From positions 1-23,317 of the forward strand of contig JAEEGN010000157.1 of the NCBI GenBank assembly GCA_016280345.1: 23,317 nucleotides of DNA, given 5' to 3'. Positions 7,800 to 14,790 of this stretch are shown piece by piece. The translations under genes and the position numbers were made by a program. This DNA is from Selenomonadaceae bacterium. Lineage in GTDB: Bacteria > Bacillota > Negativicutes > Selenomonadales > Selenomonadaceae. The notes under the pieces are model-generated. The model saw only the letters and a list, made by a program, of their open reading frames with translations, had not been told where the DNA came from and ran no database searches. The stretch's first letter is position 1; each line of letters opens with the position of its first letter.

Positions 7800-10463
7800 T
7801 CACGCCATCTTCGCCAGGTATTCGAGGCGCTTGGCCAGAGCCGCCCGCTTCTCCTCGTACTCCAGCTTCTTGGCCCGTTCCTTCTCCACCACCGCTGCCG
7901 GGGCTTTGGCCACGAAGCCCTCGTTTTCGAGCTTGGCGGCGGTGCGCTTGATTTCCCGGTCCAGGTTGTCCAGTTCCTTCTGCAGCCGGGCCGTTTCCTT
8001 GCCGATGTCGATGAGGTCCTTCAGCGGCAGGTAAATCTCGACGCCGCCGGCCACCGCGGTCAGCGCGTTCTCCGGCTTGGCAGCGGCCGCGTCCGCCAGC
8101 GTCACCGGCTCGGCGTCCGCCAGCACCCGCAGATATTCCGCGTGGGCGCCGAAGACCTCTTGCAGGCCGGCGTCGGCGAAGTGCAGAATGGCCTCGCTCT
8201 TTTTGCCCGGCGCGGCCCCCACCTCGGCCCGCATGTTGCGGATGGCCTTGATGGTCTCCATGATGGCCGTCATCGGCCCCTCCGCCGCCTCGTCCAGCCA
8301 CTTCGCCTCATCCTTCGGCCAGGCCGCGATCATGATGCTCCGCCCCTCGTGGGGGATATGCTGCCAGATTTCCTCGGTGATGAAGGGCATGAACGGATGC
8401 AGCAGCCGCAGGGTATGCTCCAGCACGTAGCCCAGCACGTACTGCGCCGTCCGCCGCGGCCGCTCGTTCCCCTTGTCGTAGAGCCGGGCCTTGGCCAGCT
8501 CGATGTACCAGTCGCAGAGCTCGCTCCAGATGAACTCGTAAATCATCCGGGCCGCCTCGCCCAGCTCAAACTTTTCGAGGTTCTCGGTTACGCCCGCCGC
8601 CGTTTTCGCGTAGCGGGAGAGAATCCAGCGGTCGGACAGCTCATAGTCCTTGGCGTCGGGCACGAAGGAGGCGTCGAAGCCCGCGAGGTTCATCATCATG
8701 AAGCGGGAGGCGTTCCAGAGCTTGTTGGCGAAATTCCGGGCCGACTCCACCCGCTCCCAGTAGAAGCGCATATCGTTGCCCGGCGTGTTGCCGGTGACCA
8801 GCATGAAGCGCAGGGTGTCGGCGCCGTACTTGTCGATGACCTCCACCGGGTCGATGCCGTTGCCCAGGGACTTCGACATCTTGCGCCCCTGGCTGTCGCG
8901 CACCAGACCGTGGATGAAGACGTGGCGGAAGGGCACGTCACCGCCGAACTTCAATCCCATCATCACCATCCGGGCCACCCAGAAGAAGATGATGTCGTAG
9001 CCCGTGACCAGCGTATTCGTGGGATAGAACTGCGCCAGCTCCGGCGTCTTCTCCGGCCAGCCCATCGTCTCGAAGGGCCAGAGCCCGGAGCTGAACCAGG
9101 TGTCCAGCACGTCTTCGTCCTGATGGACGTGGGCGCTGCCGCACTTCGGGCAGACGGTGACGTCGTCGCGGGACGCCGTCGCCTCGCCGCAGTCGTCGCA
9201 GTACCAGACCGGGATGCGATGGCCCCACCAGAGCTGACGGGAAATGCACCAGTCGCGGATGTTTTCGAGCCAGCCCGTGTAGATCTTCGTGAACCGCTCG
9301 GGCACGAAGCGGATGCGCCCGTCGTTCACCGCCTCGATGGCCGGCTTCGCCAGCGTTTCCATCTTCACGAACCACTGCTTCGAGATCAGCGGCTCGATGG
9401 TGGCGTCGCAGCGCGAGCAATGGCCCACGGCGTGTTCATGGTCCTCCACCGACACCAGGGCGCCGATTTCCTCCAGTTCCTTCACCAGACGCTTGCGGCA
9501 CTCATAGCGATCGAGGCCGGCGTATTTCCCGGCGCCCTCGCCCATCGTGCCGTCGTTCTCGATGACCTTGACCTGCTCCAGATCGTGCCGCGCCCCCATA
9601 TCGAAATCGTTGGGGTCGTGGGCCGGCGTCACTTTCACGGCGCCGGTACCGAAGGACGGGTCCACGTACTCGTCGGCGAAAAGCGGAATGCGGCGGCCCA
9701 CCACCGGCAGGATCAGCGTCCGCCCCACGAGGTGCTTGTACCGCTCGTCGTCCGGGTGCACCGCCACGCCGGTATCGCCGAACATCGTCTCCGGCCGCGT
9801 CGTGGCGATCTCCACATACTCGTCCGAATCCTCGAACTTATAGCGGATATGCCAGAGATGGCCCTGCTCCGTCTCATGCTCCACCTCGAGATCGGACAGC
9901 GCCGTATTGCAGTCGGGACACCAGTTGGTGATGCGCGTTCCCTGATAGATGAGCCCCTCATCGTAGAGGCGCACGAAGACCTCCCGCACCGCCCGGGAGC
10001 AGCCCTCGTCCATCGTGAACCGTTCGCGGTCCCAGTCGCAGGAGGACCCCAGCGAGCGCAGCTGCGACATGATGCGGCTGCCGTACTGCTCCTTCCAGGC
10101 CCAGACGCGCTCCAGGAACTTCTCCCGGCCCAGATCGTAGCGGCTCTTGCCCTCGGCCCGCAGCGTCTTCTCCACCTTCGCCTGGGTAGCGATGCCGGCG
10201 TGGTCGCAGCCCGGCATCCACAGCGTATTGTAGCCCTGCATCCGCCGCCAGCGGATCAGGATATCCTGCAGGGCGTTGTCCATGGCGTGCCCCATGTGGA
10301 GCTGCCCCGTCACGTTCGGCGGCGGAATCACGATGCTGTACGGCTCCTTGCCTTCCTCCACCTCGGCGTGGAAGAGCCTGTTTTCCTCCCAGAACTGATA
10401 CCATTTCTTCTCGAAGAGTTTCGGGTCATACGTCTTGGAAATCGTATTCTCATTCTCTGCCAT
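7800..10463 (-). CDS. valS: valyl-tRNA synthetase
   Basis: This 887-residue class I aminoacyl-tRNA synthetase charges tRNA-Val. The HIGH-type motif is HMGH (56-59), and the KMSKS loop is intact (528-532, GRKMSKSLGNGIDP). The CP1 editing domain contains TTRPETMFGDTGVAVHP (221-237), used to hydrolyse mischarged Thr-tRNA. Cysteine pairs CPDC (182-185), CSRC (349-352), CDDC (422-425) and CPKC (438-441) suggest zinc knuckles. The C-terminus is the tRNA-binding coiled coil typical of ValRS. The ATG at 10463 has GGAGG nine bases upstream; longer starts would run into the T-box terminator. It is controlled by the T-box leader and is first in an operon with folC. Confidence 0.98.
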   Translation of the reverse strand: MAENENTISKTYDPKLFEKKWYQFWEENRLFHAEVEEGKEPYSIVIPPPNVTGQLHMGHAMDNALQDILIRWRRMQGYNTLWMPGCDHAGIATQAKVEKTLRAEGKSRYDLGREKFLERVWAWKEQYGSRIMSQLRSLGSSCDWDRERFTMDEGCSRAVREVFVRLYDEGLIYQGTRITNWCPDCNTALSDLEVEHETEQGHLWHIRYKFEDSDEYVEIATTRPETMFGDTGVAVHPDDERYKHLVGRTLILPVVGRRIPLFADEYVDPSFGTGAVKVTPAHDPNDFDMGARHDLEQVKVIENDGTMGEGAGKYAGLDRYECRKRLVKELEEIGALVSVEDHEHAVGHCSRCDATIEPLISKQWFVKMETLAKPAIEAVNDGRIRFVPERFTKIYTGWLENIRDWCISRQLWWGHRIPVWYCDDCGEATASRDDVTVCPKCGSAHVHQDEDVLDTWFSSGLWPFETMGWPEKTPELAQFYPTNTLVTGYDIIFFWVARMVMMGLKFGGDVPFRHVFIHGLVRDSQGRKMSKSLGNGIDPVEVIDKYGADTLRFMLVTGNTPGNDMRFYWERVESARNFANKLWNASRFMMMNLAGFDASFVPDAKDYELSDRWILSRYAKTAAGVTENLEKFELGEAARMIYEFIWSELCDWYIELAKARLYDKGNERPRRTAQYVLGYVLEHTLRLLHPFMPFITEEIWQHIPHEGRSIMIAAWPKDEAKWLDEAAEGPMTAIMETIKAIRNMRAEVGAAPGKKSEAILHFADAGLQEVFGAHAEYLRVLADAEPVTLADAAAAKPENALTAVAGGVEIYLPLKDLIDIGKETARLQKELDNLDREIKRTAAKLENEGFVAKAPAAVVEKERAKKLEYEEKRAALAKRLEYLAKMA

Positions 10464-10504
10464 TTTCTGTTTCCTCCTCATTGCCGGCGCCCAATCGCCG
10501 TGAA

Positions 10505-10792
10505 AATAAAAAAGCCCTTTCCTCCAAAAGGACGAAAGGACCTGCCTTCGTGGTACCACCCATCTTCCCGGCCAGGAAACCGCGCGAAAAAGCGCCGCGC
10601 TCTCTCCGCCATTCCCTGCTCCGGCTCATGGCATAACGCCGCCGCCGCGCCGCCGCTTACTGTGATTTCAGCCGCGGATGCTCCGAAGCGACCTTCCGCG
10701 CGTCGGACGCGGGAACTTCCACCTGCCGTTCCCTCTCTAAGCCGCCGCCCGCGCGTACTCCTCTTCCTCATCGCAAAGGTTCAGATATGATG
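10505..10792 (-). promoter_or_regulatory. T-box leader (tRNA-Val-sensing riboswitch) of valS
   Basis: In the transcript, Stem I begins near 10774 (GATGAGGAAGAG). The loop-E AGTA is at 10759-10756, followed by CGCGCG, which pairs with a later CGCGCG. AGAGAGG lies at 10738-10732. The 3' side of the specifier loop reads GAAG-GTC-G, placing a GUC valine codon at 10692-10690. The T-box sequence TGGGTGGTACCACG (10562-10549) contains UGGU, complementary to the ACCA end expected of tRNA-Val. The terminator follows. Uncharged tRNA-Val should favour the antiterminator and switch on valS-folC-ligase. Confidence 0.93.
10507..10541 (-). terminator. T-box intrinsic terminator before valS
   Basis: GTCCTTTC pairs with GAAAGGGC in the transcript (stem 10514-10541), extended by a partly paired inner segment, followed by TTTTTT at 10513-10508. 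It begins right after the T-box sequence, which would instead pair in the antiterminator. Confidence 0.88.
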
Positions 10793-10798
10793 GCACAT

Positions 10799-10827
10799 AT
10801 CTTAGCACACCGCCGGGGAAAATGCAA
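10799..10827 (-). promoter_or_regulatory. probable valS operon promoter
   Basis: TTGCAT (10827-10822) and TAAGAT (10804-10799) are 17 bases apart on the minus strand. Transcription would start near 10792, just before T-box Stem I. The -35 match is weak, but the position fits the T-box well. Confidence 0.55.
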
Positions 10828-10915
10828 CCTTTGACCGCGCATTTTCGCGTGACGCGCCGCTCCTCCCGGCCCCTTTTGGCCCGATCTCATTTCCGAAAAA
10901 ATCAAAAACGAAAAA

Positions 10916-10931
10916 TGTTTCACGTGAAACA
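10916..10931. promoter_or_regulatory. parS centromere-like site (ParB/Spo0J binding)
   Basis: TGTTTCACGTGAAACA is a perfect 16-bp palindrome identical to the canonical chromosomal parS sequence. It lies in non-coding DNA between the divergent valS and rph promoters, where it disrupts no gene. ParB nucleates here, spreads and loads SMC. parS sites are usually near the replication origin. No parA or parB is in the window. Confidence 0.88.
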
Positions 10932-11028
10932 AACGAACATAACCCGAAAATAAAACAAGGAACAAAAACCAACGCTCTGGCGTCATCATAATGACTTTTT
11001 TGTTCTCATTGCCGCCATTTCTTTTTCC

Positions 11029-11058
11029 TTGCGTCAAGGCGGGTTCTCATGGTATGAT
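11029..11058 (+). promoter_or_regulatory. promoter of rph-rdgB
   Basis: TTGCGT (11029-11034) and an extended -10, TGGTATGAT (hexamer 11053-11058), are separated by 18 bases. The start would be near 11065, about 20 bases before the rph start codon. Confidence 0.6.
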
Positions 11059-11087
11059 TTCTTATAGAAAGGAATGGAGGAATCGGT

Positions 11088-11837
11088 TTGCGAAGGATGA
11101 ATGGCCGCGCCCCGGACGCCCTGCGGCCGGTAAGGATACGAAAGCATTTCCAGCGCCACCCGGCGGGCTCGGCGCTGATCGAGATCGGTCATACCCGCGT
11201 GGCCTGCGCCGCCACCATCGAGGACCGGGTGCCGCAGTTTTTGCGGGGTACGGGGCGGGGCTGGCTGCGGGCGGAGTACGCGCTGCTCCCCAGCGCCACT
11301 TCCACCCGCACGGCGCGGGAGGCCGCCCGGGGGCGGCAGAGTGGCCGCACTCAGGAAATCCAGCGGCTCATCGGCCGGTCGCTGCGGTCGGTGATGGATT
11401 TCGCGGCGCTGGGGGAGCGCACCGTCATCATCGATTGCGACGTGCTCGAAGCCGACGGTGGCACCCGCACCGCCGCCGTGACCGGAAGTTTCATCGCGCT
11501 GGTGCTGGCCCTCGATACCATCATCCCGCGGGACAAGACGTTCCCGGCCACCGACTTCCTGGCGGCGGTCAGCGTGGGGCTGTCTCCGGAAGGAGAGCCT
11601 CTGCTGGATCTCTGCTACGAGGAGGACAGCCAGGCCGCCGTGGACATGAACGTGGTCATGACGGGCAGCGGCGCCTTCGTCGAGGTGCAGGGCACCGGCG
11701 AGGGACGGCCCTTCACCCGGGCGGAGCACGACGCTCTGCTGACTCTCGCCGCCGGCGGCATCGACACGCTGATCGCCTACGAGAAGGACGTGCTGGGCAA
11801 CGCCCTTGACTGGCGTGTCGGCAGTATCAAAGGGTAG
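11088..11837 (+). CDS. rph: ribonuclease PH
   Basis: This 249-residue phosphorolytic 3'-5' exoribonuclease trims the 3' ends of tRNA precursors. It shows the usual opening MRRMNGRAPDALRPV, then TRVACAATIED, the phosphate/RNA-binding stretch GRGWLRAEYALLPSATSTRTAREAARG split by short spacers, GRTQEIQRLIGRSLR, and DCDVLEADGGTRTAAVTGS. Full length for the family. The start is the TTG at 11088, seven bases after GGAGG (11076-11080); an ATG at 11097 is an alternative that would lose the conserved first residues. rdgB follows 22 bp later, a pairing common in Firmicutes. Confidence 0.96.
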   Translation: MRRMNGRAPDALRPVRIRKHFQRHPAGSALIEIGHTRVACAATIEDRVPQFLRGTGRGWLRAEYALLPSATSTRTAREAARGRQSGRTQEIQRLIGRSLRSVMDFAALGERTVIIDCDVLEADGGTRTAAVTGSFIALVLALDTIIPRDKTFPATDFLAAVSVGLSPEGEPLLDLCYEEDSQAAVDMNVVMTGSGAFVEVQGTGEGRPFTRAEHDALLTLAAGGIDTLIAYEKDVLGNALDWRVGSIKG

Positions 11838-11859
11838 AACGACAGAAGGGACAGACACG

Positions 11860-12465
11860 ATGAAGAAGATCGTCGTAGCGACGAAGAATCCCGGGAAGGT
11901 CCGGGAAATGATGAACGCCTTTCGGGATCTCCCGGTGACGCTCCTGCCGCTGTCAGAGTTCGGCCCGCTGCCGGAGGCGGTGGAGGACGGCAAGACCTTC
12001 GCCGAGAACGCCGCCATCAAAGCCCGGTTCTACATGCGGGAAACCGGGACCGCCTGCCTGGCGGACGATTCCGGCCTGTCGGTGGAGGCCCTGGGCGGCG
12101 CCCCCGGCGTCCATTCCGCCCGGTTCGCGGGCTGGCACGCCGACGACGATGCCAACAACGAGAAGCTGCTGTCGGAGCTCCGGCGGCTCGGCCTCACGGA
12201 GTCCCCGGCCGCCTATCACTGTGCGCTGGCCTTCTGTGACACGGACGGCATCATCGTCACCGCCCACGGCAGCTGCCCCGGCGTCGTGCGCCTGACGGCA
12301 AAAGGCAGCGGCGGATTCGGCTACGATCCCTATTTCTATCTCGAAAGCGGCCGCAGCATGGCGGAACTCTCGCTGACCGAGAAGGACGCCGTGAGCCACC
12401 GGGGGGCGGCGCTGCGGGAGATGGCGGAGCGGCTCGCTTCTCATCTCAAGGGCGGCAAGGAATGA
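11860..12465 (+). CDS. rdgB: dITP/XTP pyrophosphatase (Ham1/RdgB family)
   Basis: This 201-residue house-cleaning enzyme hydrolyses dITP, XTP and other non-canonical purine nucleotides to monophosphates, keeping them out of DNA and RNA. Motifs are TKNPGK (8-13), the catalytic/metal DDSGL (69-73), GFGYDP (152-157) and SHR (179-181). Length is typical (about 200). The ATG at 11860 is preceded by GAAGGGA; the open frame extends into rph, but only the ATG gives the conserved MKKIVVATKN start. It is co-transcribed with rph. Confidence 0.95.
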   Translation: MKKIVVATKNPGKVREMMNAFRDLPVTLLPLSEFGPLPEAVEDGKTFAENAAIKARFYMRETGTACLADDSGLSVEALGGAPGVHSARFAGWHADDDANNEKLLSELRRLGLTESPAAYHCALAFCDTDGIIVTAHGSCPGVVRLTAKGSGGFGYDPYFYLESGRSMAELSLTEKDAVSHRGAALREMAERLASHLKGGKE

Positions 12466-12564
12466 GCCGTGCCCTTTTCCTTCCGGTCGGACGGCGAGCG
12501 GCGGTTTCCCGCCCCGGCCGATAAAATTCTAAAAAAATGAATATTATACTTTTTTCTGGCAGGA

Positions 12565-12593
12565 TTTTCCCTCATGAATGTCTAATATATATC
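12565..12593 (+). promoter_or_regulatory. weak candidate promoter of the fumarase-fumarate reductase operon
   Basis: The spacer 12466-12643 turns sharply AT-rich after 12530. The best spaced pair seen is TTTTCC (12565-12570) and TATATC (12588-12593) at 17 bases; TATACT at 12545-12550 is a better -10 but has no clear -35. A promoter is expected somewhere here; the exact one is uncertain. Confidence 0.3.
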
Positions 12594-12643
12594 TAGCATT
12601 GTATTGTGTGTTGTTTCAATTCACTCATAAGGAGGTTTTTGTT

Positions 12644-13486
12644 GTGCGTAACATCAAGACAGAGGAGATCACCGAGGTTGTGGCGCAGCTTTGCAAGGAA
12701 GCCGCCTACTATCTCCCCGACGACGTTTACGAAGCCCTCAAGAAGGGCCGGGCAACGGAGAAGTCGCCGGTCGGCTGCGACGTTCTTGACCAGATCATCA
12801 AGAACGCCGAGATCGCCAAAGCGGAGGACCGCCCCTACTGCCAGGACACGGGCCTAACGATCGTTTTCGTGGAGATCGGCCAGGAGGTCCACATCGAGGG
12901 CGGCCTGCTGGAGGACGCCATCAACGCCGGCATCGCCAAGGGTTACACCGAGGGCTATCTGCGGAAGTCCGTGGTGGCGGAGCCGCTGTTCAACCGCGTG
13001 AACACGAAGGACAACACACCGGGCGTCATCTACACGCAGCTCGTGGCCGGCGACAAGCTGAAGATCACCATCGCCCCGAAGGGCTTCGGCAGCGAGAACA
13101 AGTCGGGCCTGGAGATGCTGGTCCCGGCGGACGGCGTCGAGGGCGTCAAGGCGGCGGTCATGCGCATCATCAAGCACGCCGACTGCAACCCGTGTCCGCC
13201 GATGGTCGTTGGCGTTGGCGTCGGCGGCACGATGGACAAGGCCGCCTATATGTCGAAGAAGGCGCTCCTGCACCGCTGCGACGAGCACAACCCCGATCCC
13301 AACTACGCCAAACTGGAGCAAGACCTCTTCGAGATGATCAACAAGACCGGCATTGGACCGCAGCTCGGCGGCACCACCACGACGCTGGCCGTTCATGTCG
13401 AGTGGGGCCCGACCCACATCGCCGGCCTTCCGGTCGCCGTCACCATCTGCTGCCACGCGTGCCGCCACGCTTCGCGGACGCTCTGA
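12644..13486 (+). CDS. class I fumarate hydratase, alpha subunit
   Basis: This 280-residue protein is the N-terminal half of the oxygen-sensitive [4Fe-4S] class I fumarase, encoded as a separate subunit. Candidate cluster cysteines are Cys66 in YCQDTG, Cys184 in CNPCPP, and one in the C-terminal CCHACRHA (Cys269, 270 or 273). The glycine-rich VVGVGVGGTMDKAA (188-201) and GPQLGGTTTTLAV (238-250) are typical. It interconverts malate and fumarate with the beta subunit 21 bp downstream. The start is a GTG at 12644, eight bases after GGAGG (12631-12635); upstream in-frame sequence is AT-rich and non-coding in character. L-tartrate dehydratase is a close relative, but the fumarate reductase next door supports fumarase. 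Confidence 0.93.
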   Translation: MRNIKTEEITEVVAQLCKEAAYYLPDDVYEALKKGRATEKSPVGCDVLDQIIKNAEIAKAEDRPYCQDTGLTIVFVEIGQEVHIEGGLLEDAINAGIAKGYTEGYLRKSVVAEPLFNRVNTKDNTPGVIYTQLVAGDKLKITIAPKGFGSENKSGLEMLVPADGVEGVKAAVMRIIKHADCNPCPPMVVGVGVGGTMDKAAYMSKKALLHRCDEHNPDPNYAKLEQDLFEMINKTGIGPQLGGTTTTLAVHVEWGPTHIAGLPVAVTICCHACRHASRTL

Positions 13487-13507
13487 TTGAGGGGAGGAAA
13501 CGATACC

Positions 13508-14065
13508 ATGGCAGAAAAAATCCGCATCACGACTCCGTTCACTGAGGAAATGTCCCGCAAGCTCAAGGCCGGCGACAGCGTCCTCATTTCCGGCATCATC
13601 TACAGCGCCCGCGACGCCGCCCACAAGGTCATGACCGAGGCGCTGGCCCGGGGCGAGAAGCTGCCCATCGACTGGAACAACCAGATCGTCTATTACCTCG
13701 GCCCGACTCCGGCGAAGCCCGGCGATCCCATCGGCTCGGCCGGTCCCACGACCTCCGGCCGCATGGACGCCTACACGCCGACGATGCTGGACCAGGGGAT
13801 CAAGGGCATGATCGGCAAGGGCTCCCGCAAGCCCGAGGTCGTCGAGTCCATGAAGAAGAACGGCGTGACTTACTTCGCGGCGGTCGGTGGCGCGGCGGCG
13901 CTCATCGCCAAGTCGGTGAAGAAGTACGAGGTCATCGCCTACCCCGAGCTCGGCCCGGAGGCGCTGGCAGCGCTTACGGTCGAGGACTTCCCGGCCATCG
14001 TCGTCATTGATTCCGAGGGCAACAACTTCTACGAGATCGGCCAGAAGCCTTATCGCCAGATCTGA
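13508..14065 (+). CDS. class I fumarate hydratase, beta subunit
   Basis: This 185-residue protein corresponds to the C-terminal domain of class I fumarases. It contains the conserved GPTTSGRMD (79-87), followed by DQGIKGMIGKG, and a C-terminal AYPELGPEALAALTVEDFPAIVVIDSEGN segment that is typical when read in pieces. It completes the substrate pocket over the iron-sulfur cluster of the alpha subunit. The ATG at 13508 follows GGGGAGGAAA. Length fits the split-subunit family (about 180-190). It supplies fumarate to the reductase encoded just downstream. Confidence 0.94.
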   Translation: MAEKIRITTPFTEEMSRKLKAGDSVLISGIIYSARDAAHKVMTEALARGEKLPIDWNNQIVYYLGPTPAKPGDPIGSAGPTTSGRMDAYTPTMLDQGIKGMIGKGSRKPEVVESMKKNGVTYFAAVGGAAALIAKSVKKYEVIAYPELGPEALAALTVEDFPAIVVIDSEGNNFYEIGQKPYRQI

Positions 14066-14084
14066 TCCGTCGGGGCACCGCCGG

Positions 14085-14126
14085 AGGCCGGGCCGCCCTT
14101 CTCAGGGTCCGCCCCGCCGCCGGCCT
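14085..14126 (+). other. intercistronic hairpin between fumarase and fumarate reductase genes
   Basis: AGGCCGG (14085-14091) pairs with CCGGCCT (14120-14126), enclosing a further CCCT/AGGG stem. There is no U-run, and no -10 element was found before sdhC, so read-through is expected. It may separate mRNA stability of the fumarase and reductase parts. Confidence 0.35.
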
Positions 14127-14154
14127 TGCCGCTCTTGACCTTAGGAGGTTTAGC

Positions 14155-14772
14155 ATGTATAACGTGACATTTTATTTGCGCCGGCTGCACTCCCTCTGCG
14201 GCCTGGTCTGCCTCGGCGGTTTCCTGCTGGAGCATATCCTGACGAACGCCCGGGTGCTCATCAGCCCGGCCTCGTTCAACTCCGCCGTCGATCTTCTGGC
14301 CTCGATTCCGCCTCAGATCATGATCCCGCTGGAGCTCGGCCTCGTCGCTACGCCTTTCCTGTTCCATGCCATCTACGGCGCTTACATCGGCTGGCAGGCG
14401 AAGAACAACCCGCAGAATTATTCGTACATCAACAATATCCAGTTCTGGCTCCAGCGCATGACCGCCTGGTACCTCCTGGTCTTCCTGGCCTGGCACGTCT
14501 TCTATCTGCGCTTCCTCGTCAAAGGCGGCGGAACGCATATCTCTTTCCAGCTCCTGCAGAGTTATTTCCAGAACCCCGTTTATTGGGTGCTCTATCTCAT
14601 CGGCATGTGGGCCGCGATCTTCCACTTCTGCAACGGCATCACCACCTTCTGCATGACTTGGGGCATCGCCAAGGGTCCGCGCATCCAGAAGGTCATCAAC
14701 GCCGGCAGCATGGCGCTCTGCGCTCTCCTCTGCCTCCTCTCGCTGGCCTTCATGGCGATCTATCTCGTTTGA
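14155..14772 (+). CDS. sdhC: fumarate reductase/succinate dehydrogenase cytochrome b558 subunit
   Basis: This 205-residue, five-helix membrane anchor carries haem b and exchanges electrons with menaquinone. Four membrane histidines, His27, His71, His114 and His157, fall almost exactly where the di-haem B. subtilis SdhC has its ligands (28, 70, 113, 155). That spacing is the strongest support for the di-haem b558 family. The first helix is preceded by YLRRLHS. AGGAGG lies before the ATG at 14155. The flavoprotein gene starts 18 bp downstream. In an anaerobe of this type the complex most likely runs as fumarate reductase; direction cannot be proven from sequence. The symbol follows the B. subtilis family name. 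Confidence 0.93.
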   Translation: MYNVTFYLRRLHSLCGLVCLGGFLLEHILTNARVLISPASFNSAVDLLASIPPQIMIPLELGLVATPFLFHAIYGAYIGWQAKNNPQNYSYINNIQFWLQRMTAWYLLVFLAWHVFYLRFLVKGGGTHISFQLLQSYFQNPVYWVLYLIGMWAAIFHFCNGITTFCMTWGIAKGPRIQKVINAGSMALCALLCLLSLAFMAIYLV

Positions 14773-14790
14773 TAAGGGGGACGAAATAAC

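Noticed and set aside
8142..10790. 882-residue open frame antisense to valS
   Set aside because: It runs through the T-box, terminator and valS; the composition is His/Arg/Gly/Ala-rich, as expected of a high-GC shadow.
10768..11037. 89-residue minus-strand frame upstream of valS
   Set aside because: It overlaps the valS promoter, the parS site and the rph promoter region and has no Shine-Dalgarno or recognisable domain.
12484..12519. Terminator after rdgB (CGG/CCG-rich hairpin)
   Set aside because: A GGCGG/CCGCC stem is possible, but the T-run is missing and GC-rich spacers in this window often give such short stems.
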